From positions 106,350 to 170,349 of the forward strand of contig CADCDP010000002.1 in assembly GCA_902800305.1 (NCBI GenBank): a DNA stretch of 64,000 nucleotides, read 5' to 3'. Each line of letters opens with the position of its first letter. Position 1 is the first letter of the stretch. Both the position numbers and the translations under genes were made by a program. Shown here one piece after another: positions 43,101-50,557 of the stretch. This DNA is from an uncultured Bacteroidales bacterium (lineage in GTDB: Bacteria; Bacteroidota; Bacteroidia; Bacteroidales; Bacteroidaceae). The notes beneath the pieces are model-generated. The model was not told where the DNA came from. It saw only the letters and a program-made list of their open reading frames with translations, and did no database searches.

Positions 43101-44036
43101 AACTTTGTAAAGCTTGCTTGTTATCCAAAAGAAAAGTATTGCGGAGAAGAAGCCGGCGATGGAGTCGATAAGGTAGTGGGCTTGTATATAGACTGTGGCA
43201 GCGCACAATAGCAGATAGAGGGGCATCATTAGCCAGAAGAGCCATTTGTTCTTCGTTTGCCAAGCCAGCATCATGGTCACGGTGCTCATGCCCACATGAC
43301 TGCTGGGGAAGGCGGCTGTAGGACGTTCGCCCGCCTCATGCGCCCACTGCACCAGTTGGCTGAACACGCCCTTCGGCTCGGGAGTGAGCATTTCGGTGTG
43401 CGTTTGGAAATAATAGCCTACGTCAGGAAACACGCCAGAAGCGGCATTCTCTGTCCCGATGGCTAAGAAATAATATTGTGGTCCTGCTACGGGCAAAAAT
43501 TCGTAGATGACATAGTAGATGAAGAAAGAGCCGAGGAAGATGAAGCCGGCACGGTCTGCCTGTGGGTAGCGACACAACTGGTAGAAAACGATGGTTGTCG
43601 CCATCATGTAGAAGTAGGCATAATAGCCCATGTTGAAGGCTTCGCTCCAGAAGGTGCTGGTCACTATCTTACTGAACTCCAAGGCTGGCTGACAACCAAA
43701 CAGGTTTTGGTCGATTTGGGCGAAGACGTGATCCAAGTAAGGTAATTGGCTACAGAAATCGTATGTTTCAGGATACCAAGAGATGAGACCCAGCATGGGA
43801 GGGACGATTCGCAGGATGCGCAAGGCACGGCAAGGATGCCAACGGTAAAGCCCATAGAGAACACCTATGCCAACCAACATACAGAGTCGGGTAATCATCA
43901 TACCTGTGGAGTCGGGTAGCCTTTTCCAATAGCAGGCTATCAAGACCGTGGTGAACAGCATGTAGATCAGCGTGAGACTCTCCATGCTCAAAAGTCCCTT
44001 TTCGTCTTCTTTCTTAAAATAATCTTTGAATGTCAT
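43068..44036 (-). CDS. PAP2-family membrane phosphatase or phosphotransferase
   Basis: Integral membrane protein of 322 residues of the PAP2_3 type, related to inositol-phosphoceramide and phosphatidyl transferases as well as lipid phosphatases. AAFPSSHVGMSTVTMM is the middle acid-phosphatase motif with the catalytic His, YIQAHYLIDSIAGF is the last motif with His and Asp, and GERPTA gives the Arg-Pro of the first. EFLPVAGPQYYF is typical of the group. About eight helices are visible. It starts one base after the epimerase gene's stop, and the C-terminus lies in an intergenic repeat. Bacteroidetes sphingolipid or isoprenoid-phosphate metabolism are both possible. Confidence 0.85.
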   Translation of the reverse strand: MTFKDYFKKEDEKGLLSMESLTLIYMLFTTVLIACYWKRLPDSTGMMITRLCMLVGIGVLYGLYRWHPCRALRILRIVPPMLGLISWYPETYDFCSQLPYLDHVFAQIDQNLFGCQPALEFSKIVTSTFWSEAFNMGYYAYFYMMATTIVFYQLCRYPQADRAGFIFLGSFFIYYVIYEFLPVAGPQYYFLAIGTENAASGVFPDVGYYFQTHTEMLTPEPKGVFSQLVQWAHEAGERPTAAFPSSHVGMSTVTMMLAWQTKNKWLFWLMMPLYLLLCAATVYIQAHYLIDSIAGFFSAILFFWITSKLYKVYRLYSPLSFL

Positions 44037-44037
44037 C

Positions 44038-45078
44038 TTATAACCATTTGTTTTCTTTGTACCACGCCATGCACTCCTTCACCCCTCGTTCCAACGGCCA
44101 TTCGGGTGTAAAGCCGAGGTCAGCCTTGAGGGGGCTGATGTCGCATTGCCAATTACGTTGGCACATAATCTTATATTTGTCTCCATTTAATGTGCTGGGC
44201 TTATGGGTGATGTTCGATAGGCTTTCTGCCACCGACGAGATGACCTTCAGAAGCCATAGCGGAGCCTTGATGTGGAGCACCCATTTCACTTCCAACTCTT
44301 TCTGTATCAGGTCGCTGAAAGCACGACTGGAGTAGTTGTGACCGTCGCTCACGAAATATGCTTTTCCGTTGGCGATGTCACCCTTCCCGATGGCAGCGAA
44401 GATGGCAGAAACGAGGTCGCGTACATAGACGAACGTAATTACTTGTTTCTTGTACCCTACGGCAAAGTCGATGTGCTGTTTGATGCTCTTGGCCATCATG
44501 AAATAGTCTTTCTCGCGAGGACCATACACTCCAGTGGGGCGGAAAATGGTGAAGTGGAATCGTCCATCGGTCTTGATGCGCTTTTCTGCCAAAAATGCCT
44601 CACTCTTCACCTTGCTCTCCCCGTATGCTGTGTTGGGTTGAGGCTCGTCGGAGGCCAGCATGTCGTTGTAGGTGCCATCAGCGTTGGGCGTTTCGCGGAT
44701 AGGCCCTAAAACGCTGAGACTGCTGACGTAGAGAAACTGTTGAGGCAACATGTCCAGTTCTTCGAGGGTGTTGACCAGATGGCGTGTGCAGTCGAAATTG
44801 TTCTTGTCGAAATCCTCGCGTCGCAAGCATTTGGTGGCACCAGCTGCATGGATGATGACATCCCATCGTCCTATTTTCTCTTTGTACGACGCAAGTTGGC
44901 GGCGAAGCACGTCGGCATCGGTCATGTCGAGAAAGGCAAAGTGCAATTTTTCCTGTTGCAACCACCGACGGCTCGAATGTTCTCGCATTCCTGCCCATGT
45001 CTCCATACCGCGTTTCAGTCCTTCCTCACAAAGAAAACTACCGATAAAACCGCTTGCTCCTGTGACTAAAATTCTCAT
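44038..45078 (-). CDS. NAD(P)-dependent epimerase/dehydratase (SDR)
   Basis: Extended short-chain dehydrogenase, 346 residues. MRILVTGASGFIGSFLCEE binds the nucleotide (TGxxGxxG), DVIIHAAGATK and YVSSLSVLGP follow, and the catalytic YxxxK is TAYGESKVKSE. IFRPTGVYGPREKDYF and VSDGHNYSSRAFSDLI fit the NAD-dependent epimerase family. A substrate cannot be named; neighbours are a PAP2 protein and a radical SAM enzyme. The promoter is probably the palindromic region 45098-45135 shared with rnr. Confidence 0.87.
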   Translation of the reverse strand: MRILVTGASGFIGSFLCEEGLKRGMETWAGMREHSSRRWLQQEKLHFAFLDMTDADVLRRQLASYKEKIGRWDVIIHAAGATKCLRREDFDKNNFDCTRHLVNTLEELDMLPQQFLYVSSLSVLGPIRETPNADGTYNDMLASDEPQPNTAYGESKVKSEAFLAEKRIKTDGRFHFTIFRPTGVYGPREKDYFMMAKSIKQHIDFAVGYKKQVITFVYVRDLVSAIFAAIGKGDIANGKAYFVSDGHNYSSRAFSDLIQKELEVKWVLHIKAPLWLLKVISSVAESLSNITHKPSTLNGDKYKIMCQRNWQCDISPLKADLGFTPEWPLERGVKECMAWYKENKWL

Positions 45079-45097
45079 GCTAAAGTGAATTTTCGTG

Positions 45098-45135
45098 CAA
45101 AGGTAAGGAAAAAAGTGAAATTTTCCTTATCTTTG
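45098..45135. promoter_or_regulatory. Palindromic divergent promoter region of the epimerase gene and rnr
   Basis: On the minus strand TACCTTTG (45098-45105) faces the epimerase gene; on the plus strand TATCTTTG (45128-45135) faces rnr. The surrounding 15-base arms 45098-45112 and 45121-45135 are inverted copies with one mismatch. No good -33 element is seen for either. Confidence 0.7.
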
Positions 45136-45160
45136 CCTCCAAAATCCTAACAATAGCAAT

Positions 45161-47614
45161 ATGGGTAAGAAAAAATCGGGACTTTCGAAGTCTGGTATTA
45201 ACAAGCGAGAGCTCACTACAATGGTGGTGGACTTTTTGAATCGCAATAAGGGACGACGCTTGGTTTTGAAGAACATCTTTAGTGAGATGGGCTTGACCAG
45301 CCACCCATTGCGGATGCTCTGTGTGGACATTCTGAACGAGATGCTCGACGATGGCTACATCGTGCGCACCTACGAAGGCGAATTGGTCTTTAATGGTAAT
45401 GCCCATCAGGTGGAAGGCATCTTCAAGCGGACAACAAGTGGAAAGAACTTTGTAGATACCGACAATGGGGTGGGCATCACCATTTATGATGAAGATACGC
45501 TCCATGCCTTGCCTGGCGACCGAGTGCGAGTGAGCATCCTTGCCAAGAAGCGCGGTAGCCATAAGTTGCACGGCACGGTGATTGAGATTCTGAAACGCAC
45601 GGCGCAACCCTTTGTGGGTACGTTGCAAGTGCAACATAGCGTGGCGTTTCTGAACATGCCAAGCAACCACTTGCAAAGCGACATCTTGATTCCGATGGAG
45701 AAGCTGAAAGGTGCGAAGAATGGTGAAAAGGTGGTGGTGAAAGTGGTGGATTGGCCTCAAAATTCCCGCAACCCCATCGGCGAGGTGGTGGACGTGTTGG
45801 GGGAAGAGGGCGATAACAATACCGAAATGCACGCTATTTTGGCGGAATATGGTTTGCCCTATAAATATCCCGAGAAGGTGGAGGCTGCAGCTAACAGGAT
45901 TGACGCCGGCATCACCGAAGAAGAGTTGGCTCAGCGAGAAGATTTCCGCGAGACCTTTACCATCACCATCGACCCTCGGGATGCTAAGGACTTCGACGAT
46001 GCCATTTCCATCAAGAAACTTAAGGAGGGTCTTTGGGAAGTGGGTGTGCATATTGCCGACGTGAGCCACTATGTGAAGGAAGGCTCTGTCATCGACCAAG
46101 AGGCACAACAGCGTGCCACCTCCATCTATCTGGTGGATCGCACCATTCCGATGCTGCCCGAACACCTCTGCAATCAGCTTTGTTCGCTTCGTCCCAACGA
46201 GGAGAAGTTGACTTTCTCCGTTGTCTTCGAGATGAATGAGGAAGCCGAAGTGTTACGTCACCGCATCAAACACACCATCATCAAGAGTTGCCGCCGATAC
46301 ACCTACGAGGAAGTGCAGTATCTGCTCGAACAGAACGGTGAGGCTTGCGAGTGTGAGTTGATACGTCAAGGTCAGTCGATGCCCACACAACCCATTCCTG
46401 CTCAGGAAGTGTTGCCCGACACCGAACTGAACGCATTCCGTAACCAACTGACACCCATTGACCCTGCGAAACTCCCTGTCACTCCTGTGCCCGACAACCA
46501 ACGGAAAGGGGAGTATGCGAACGAGTTGATTACGTTGAACCGTATGGCACACAAACTCCGTGAGAGGCGTTTTGCCGCTGGTGCCATCAACTTTGACCGT
46601 GAAGAGCCACGTTTCGAAATTGACGAAAAGGGAAAGCCCATTCGTGTCTATTTCAAAAGTGCCAAGGATGCCAACAAACTCGTCGAAGAATTTATGCTGC
46701 TGGCCAACAGGACGGTGGCGGAGAGTGTGGGTAAGGTCAAGAAGGGTGAGAAGGTGAAGACGCTGCCTTACCGCATTCACGAACAGCCCGATGCCAACAA
46801 ACTCGACAATCTGGCAGGTATGGCATCCCGTTTCGGTTTCCATCTGTTGACACAAGGCAGTCAGCTTGATATGGCCAAGAGCCTGAACCAACTTCTTCGT
46901 GACGTGAGAGGGCAGCGAATCCAGAACTTGATTGAGATGGCTTCGCTTCGTGCCATGCAGAAAGCTCGCTACTCCACCTACAACGTGGGGCACTACGGCT
47001 TGGCTTTCGATTATTACACGCATTTCACTTCACCTATTCGCCGTTATCCCGACCTCATGGTGCATCGGCTCTTGACGCGCTATGAACAAGGTGGAGCTTC
47101 TGCTAGCCAGAAGAAGTATGAGGATTTGTGCGACCACTCTTCCCAGATGGAGCAACTTGCAGCCACAGCCGAACGTGCCAGCATCAAATACAAGCAGGTG
47201 GAATTTATGGCTGACAAAATCGGACAGGAGTTTGATGCTCACATCAGCGGCGTGACTGAGTTTGGTATTTATGCCGAGATTGACGAGAACCATTGTGAAG
47301 GGCTCATTGCTGTGCGTTTCCTGGGTGACGAGGCTTTCTCTTTCGACGACAAGAATTTCTGCTTGATAGGTCGTCAGACGCACCAGCGTTTCTCATTAGG
47401 CGATGCTGTCCGCATCAAGGTGGCATCGGCCAATCTCTTCAACAAACAGCTTGACTACGAGCTGGTTGAACACATCGATTCGCCCTACACCAACACAGCA
47501 TCCCCCGAACCTTTCTACGCTTCTCTTGATGTGTCAAGCAAGAAAAAGAAAGCTAAACATACAGGTAAGGCTCCCAAGGTGTCGAAGAAGGGTGGACATA
47601 GACGGAAAGGTTGA
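45161..47614 (+). CDS. rnr: Ribonuclease R
   Basis: RNase R, a 3'-to-5' exoribonuclease that degrades structured RNA. The 817 residues hold a basic N-terminal helix-turn-helix-like part, cold-shock domains (about 85-230), the RNB core with the metal site FTITIDPRDAKDFDDAISI (Asp cluster), AGAINFDREEPRFEID, FTSPIRRYPDLMVHRLL, an S1 domain (about 685-770; EFDAHISGVTEFGIYAEID) and a Lys-rich tail. The 361- and 256-codon frames on the minus strand inside it are shadows. It is a single-gene unit with a terminator at 47682. Confidence 0.97.
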   Translation: MGKKKSGLSKSGINKRELTTMVVDFLNRNKGRRLVLKNIFSEMGLTSHPLRMLCVDILNEMLDDGYIVRTYEGELVFNGNAHQVEGIFKRTTSGKNFVDTDNGVGITIYDEDTLHALPGDRVRVSILAKKRGSHKLHGTVIEILKRTAQPFVGTLQVQHSVAFLNMPSNHLQSDILIPMEKLKGAKNGEKVVVKVVDWPQNSRNPIGEVVDVLGEEGDNNTEMHAILAEYGLPYKYPEKVEAAANRIDAGITEEELAQREDFRETFTITIDPRDAKDFDDAISIKKLKEGLWEVGVHIADVSHYVKEGSVIDQEAQQRATSIYLVDRTIPMLPEHLCNQLCSLRPNEEKLTFSVVFEMNEEAEVLRHRIKHTIIKSCRRYTYEEVQYLLEQNGEACECELIRQGQSMPTQPIPAQEVLPDTELNAFRNQLTPIDPAKLPVTPVPDNQRKGEYANELITLNRMAHKLRERRFAAGAINFDREEPRFEIDEKGKPIRVYFKSAKDANKLVEEFMLLANRTVAESVGKVKKGEKVKTLPYRIHEQPDANKLDNLAGMASRFGFHLLTQGSQLDMAKSLNQLLRDVRGQRIQNLIEMASLRAMQKARYSTYNVGHYGLAFDYYTHFTSPIRRYPDLMVHRLLTRYEQGGASASQKKYEDLCDHSSQMEQLAATAERASIKYKQVEFMADKIGQEFDAHISGVTEFGIYAEIDENHCEGLIAVRFLGDEAFSFDDKNFCLIGRQTHQRFSLGDAVRIKVASANLFNKQLDYELVEHIDSPYTNTASPEPFYASLDVSSKKKKAKHTGKAPKVSKKGGHRRKG

Positions 47615-47681
47615 TAAAGCTCATACCGCCTTTGTCAGCTGAAAGCGATAACACAAAAACTTAAAAACTTAATCGAAATAC

Positions 47682-47719
47682 AAAGCCCCGAAAGTGCTGC
47701 TTGCAACTTCCGGGGCTTT
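47682..47719. terminator. Terminator between rnr and the small peptide gene
   Basis: A 14-base stem (47682-47695 with 47706-47719, one wobble pair) with GC-rich centre, ending in ttt on one side and aaa on the other. It can serve both rnr and the converging minus-strand genes. Confidence 0.85.
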
Positions 47720-47759
47720 CTGATGTCTTAGGTCGAGGATTCACGACCTAACGGAGCGA

Positions 47760-47942
47760 TTACCACAGGCCGTTGGTGGGTTCCTCGTTGGCGTTCATTT
47801 GTTCGATGATGGCAATTTCTCTTGCATCAGCATCGGTGACACCAGCACTTGCTGCACTACCACCACTACCGATGACTACCAATATATCGTCTTCGAAAAC
47901 GCGTTCTTCTTTGATTGCGGGTGCAATATAATTCTTTTTCAT
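47760..47942 (-). CDS. Small peptide coded behind a type IX cargo gene
   Basis: A 60-residue protein: MKKNYIAPAIKEERVFEDD at the start, a hydrophobic ILVVIGSGGSAASAG in the middle and an acidic end (VTDADAREIAIIEQMNANEE, then PTNGLW). Small Bacteroidales proteins starting MKK.Y..P.I/T are common, often beside secretion genes, and some are thought to be peptide precursors. There is no clear signal peptide, but a GG-type break (SGG) follows the hydrophobic stretch. It stands 21 bases after the 744-residue secreted protein on the same strand and ends before the shared terminator, so the two are very likely one transcript. Confidence 0.65.
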   Translation of the reverse strand: MKKNYIAPAIKEERVFEDDILVVIGSGGSAASAGVTDADAREIAIIEQMNANEEPTNGLW

Positions 47943-47963
47943 ATCTATATCTGTTTTTATCGA

Positions 47964-50198
47964 TTACTGAATCATAACTTTTTTACCATTGACAATGTAA
48001 AGACCACGAGTTGGGTGGCTTACCTCACGACCAGAGATGTCGTAAATCTTACCGTTCTTCAGCAACTCAGCGGCTTTGATGTTCTCAATGCGAGTCGTTT
48101 CACCGAAGTTGAGCGTAACGGCAGCTTTAGCCTCGCTTGCAGCAATCTTGCTCATGTCAATGTAAGCCTTGTTAGCACCTACATTCACAGTTGCACCAGT
48201 GGTGTAGTAGAGTTGGTTTCCGCTCAGCACGTAGAAGTTGTCACCCTGTGGAGCAACGATGCTCTCGAATGTACCGATAAGACCGTTGTTCTCACCAGCT
48301 TCGCTCACTGTGGAAGGACCAACTTTGAAGAAATACAATTTCTCTTCAGGTCTGAATGCAACACCATTATCCCAATAGCCAATACTTGATTCTACCGTCT
48401 TATAGAAATAGGGCTTTCCTGCTTCCATTACGTCATATACCCTGTTAAGAGAAATGCCTGCTTCTTCTGTACCTGCAATCTCATAAATTTCAGCACCGCT
48501 ACATGCAGCATTGTATGGAAGGCAGATTGTTCCAAACTTATTAAACTCAGTAATGTCACGGGTATAATCTCCTTGAGGATTTGGCTTCGTATTCGTCAAA
48601 TATGCAAAATTGATATACGTTCCTTCGTCCGTTGCTCCAATGCCAAAAGATGTGATATTTTTAGTATTGATGTAGTTACAATTAGAACCGTCACCAAACT
48701 TATTTTGATTTGCAAGCCATTCCAAATCTACAATCGAGATGTGCTGGTTTGTCCATACATCCAGCCACATTCCTGTTCCATCTGGAACGTTCGGGTATCC
48801 TTTTGATTGTTCATTTCCATCCTCATTCCAAGTGTAGGTCTTATAACCATCACCGCGCATTTCATGACCTTCACCATCCCTCACATAAATGCTGGCATTA
48901 TTGGGACTTGCATTGCGAGTGGAATATATAACAAGATATTTGTACTCCGAAAGGTCGTGTTCGCCAACAGGCAGATCCCAATGAGCAGAAGTACTCCAAT
49001 ATTGACTCCAAGCACGTGAATCTACAACAAGTCTTGCTTCGTTGTCTACAGTAACTTCGTCGTCAAAATTCAAATCCTCCCATGTGAAGATTTTGGGGTC
49101 TTCTAACAGGTATGGAACCTCAATAATCTCTTTGTAAAGTTTCAAATAAGTAACATTATCTACCGTCTTAGAGAGCGTCATGTATTTATTATTCTTGGGA
49201 TTGTAGAACGTGAAGCCCGAACCTTCCACGTATGTAATAGTCCAAACAGCGTTGAACTCTCCGTCACGACCATAACCATTTTCCTTATCGGCTGCACAGG
49301 TAGTCGACCAGAGGTCACCCCATCCGATGCGGTTTACATAGTTGTCTCCCCACCAGTTTGAAGGCTTAGGTGTTCCGTCTGCATTCTGGATGGCAACACG
49401 ATAATAAGTAGCATTGTCGTTTTCTCCATTGCCATCAACATCAAGGGGTGGAAGTGCTTCGATAGTGAAGTAGAAGTATAAATCTGATGTGATGCCCGCT
49501 ACCGACGTTTCTGAAGCATTAGCCTCACTACTTTTATAAGATTGAATGGCAGTTCCTGTGGTATTAGCAATTATAAATCTTCCACCTCCTATCAAATAGT
49601 TAATATCTGTAATTTCTTGGTCAAGCTTATTGATGGTAGATCCTTTTTCCAACTCACAAAATGTGAAATAACCAGGAGTGTCGCTGCCGGCATCTTTGGT
49701 TGGGTCATTATAGTATTTCTCTGTGCCTTTATTGAGCAGCGTAAATCCTTTGTCTGCAACATACTGAATCTCCCAAACCGCGGTGTTTGCAGCATCAGCA
49801 CCCGTACCCGTGCCGATACCTAAATCCAAATAGAAACAACAATTTGCATCATCCTTTTTTTGAGATTGGAAGTAGGCTTTTTCTCCATAAACGCCATAAG
49901 GTTGCCCATCTGCATCCAAGGCACGGAGAAAATAGCAATTCTCTATTCCAGCACTTTCCAACTGGAATAAAAAGCCTCTTTTCGTAAAAGCGGTGGCGTA
50001 CACATCATACCCCATATCATAGCCATCCATAGAATTGAAAATAGCTTTTCCGTCTACTTCATTGATGATGGCAAATTTTTTTCCTTCAAGCTGAGCTACA
50101 CTTGTTAATTTAGTCCCGATGGTCATTGCTGCCGACACATCAGAAATGCCCCCTACGATACCGAGGAGCATCATGCCTAAAAGTAATAATTTTTTCAT
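47964..50198 (-). CDS. Large secreted protein with type IX sorting tail
   Basis: Exported protein of 744 residues. Signal peptide MKKLLLLGMMLLGIVGGISDVSAA; the N-terminal part (about 30-330) has beta-rich lectin- or ricin-like repeats (FAIINEVDGKAIFN, ENCYFLRALDADGQPYGVYG, GFTLLNKGTEKYYND; GFTFYNPKNNKYMTLS), then a beta-sandwich with many Trp and Tyr (about 370-545) that could bind carbohydrate. The last 30 residues, IYDISGREVSHPTRGLYIVN then GKKVMIQ, are a typical type A T9SS sorting tail, so it is exported and attached through the pathway that uses PorG. The function is unknown; an enzyme motif is not visible. Confidence 0.8.
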   Translation of the reverse strand: MKKLLLLGMMLLGIVGGISDVSAAMTIGTKLTSVAQLEGKKFAIINEVDGKAIFNSMDGYDMGYDVYATAFTKRGFLFQLESAGIENCYFLRALDADGQPYGVYGEKAYFQSQKKDDANCCFYLDLGIGTGTGADAANTAVWEIQYVADKGFTLLNKGTEKYYNDPTKDAGSDTPGYFTFCELEKGSTINKLDQEITDINYLIGGGRFIIANTTGTAIQSYKSSEANASETSVAGITSDLYFYFTIEALPPLDVDGNGENDNATYYRVAIQNADGTPKPSNWWGDNYVNRIGWGDLWSTTCAADKENGYGRDGEFNAVWTITYVEGSGFTFYNPKNNKYMTLSKTVDNVTYLKLYKEIIEVPYLLEDPKIFTWEDLNFDDEVTVDNEARLVVDSRAWSQYWSTSAHWDLPVGEHDLSEYKYLVIYSTRNASPNNASIYVRDGEGHEMRGDGYKTYTWNEDGNEQSKGYPNVPDGTGMWLDVWTNQHISIVDLEWLANQNKFGDGSNCNYINTKNITSFGIGATDEGTYINFAYLTNTKPNPQGDYTRDITEFNKFGTICLPYNAACSGAEIYEIAGTEEAGISLNRVYDVMEAGKPYFYKTVESSIGYWDNGVAFRPEEKLYFFKVGPSTVSEAGENNGLIGTFESIVAPQGDNFYVLSGNQLYYTTGATVNVGANKAYIDMSKIAASEAKAAVTLNFGETTRIENIKAAELLKNGKIYDISGREVSHPTRGLYIVNGKKVMIQ

Positions 50199-50496
50199 TT
50201 TTTAGTTTTTAATATGGATTAATTGATAATAAAAATATCGTTTGGAAATGCGGTTTCGGATGTCCTTTTAGCGATTGTTATTATTAAATATGTGTCACGG
50301 ACAATTTTCGGGGTGCAAAGGTATATAATATTGTTTTTGTGGCGTTTTGTTTTTGTAACAAAGGCTTTCATATTTGTTTTTCCGCAGTCCTAAAGGCATG
50401 GAAATGAAACTTTTTGTTACGTCTTCAAAAGCGAAAGAAACAAAATAGGCCTGTTGCTAGGTACTGTGTGTATGGGGGAAAGAAGAACGTATGCAC
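50199..50496. other. Leader and promoter region of the type IX cargo gene
   Basis: A long leader with a possible minus-strand -7 element, TACCTTTG at 50317-50324, about 120 bases before the start. No matching -33 element is visible. No gene, repeat or RNA structure is recognised in the rest. Confidence 0.5.
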
Positions 50497-50534
50497 GAAA
50501 AAAGGGGCTTACCCCATGCGGAATAAGCCCCTTT
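50497..50534 (-). terminator. Terminator of the DUF5686 gene
   Basis: An 11-base stem (50501-50511 with 50524-50534) is followed on the minus strand by a run of six T. It closes the gene that stops at 50558. Confidence 0.85.
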
Positions 50535-50557
50535 AAGCTGTCTATAATGTAACCTAC

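Noticed and set aside
45080..46165. A 361-codon open frame on the - strand
   Set aside because: Covers the start of rnr on the other strand. The rnr frame is certain and this product has no recognisable motif.
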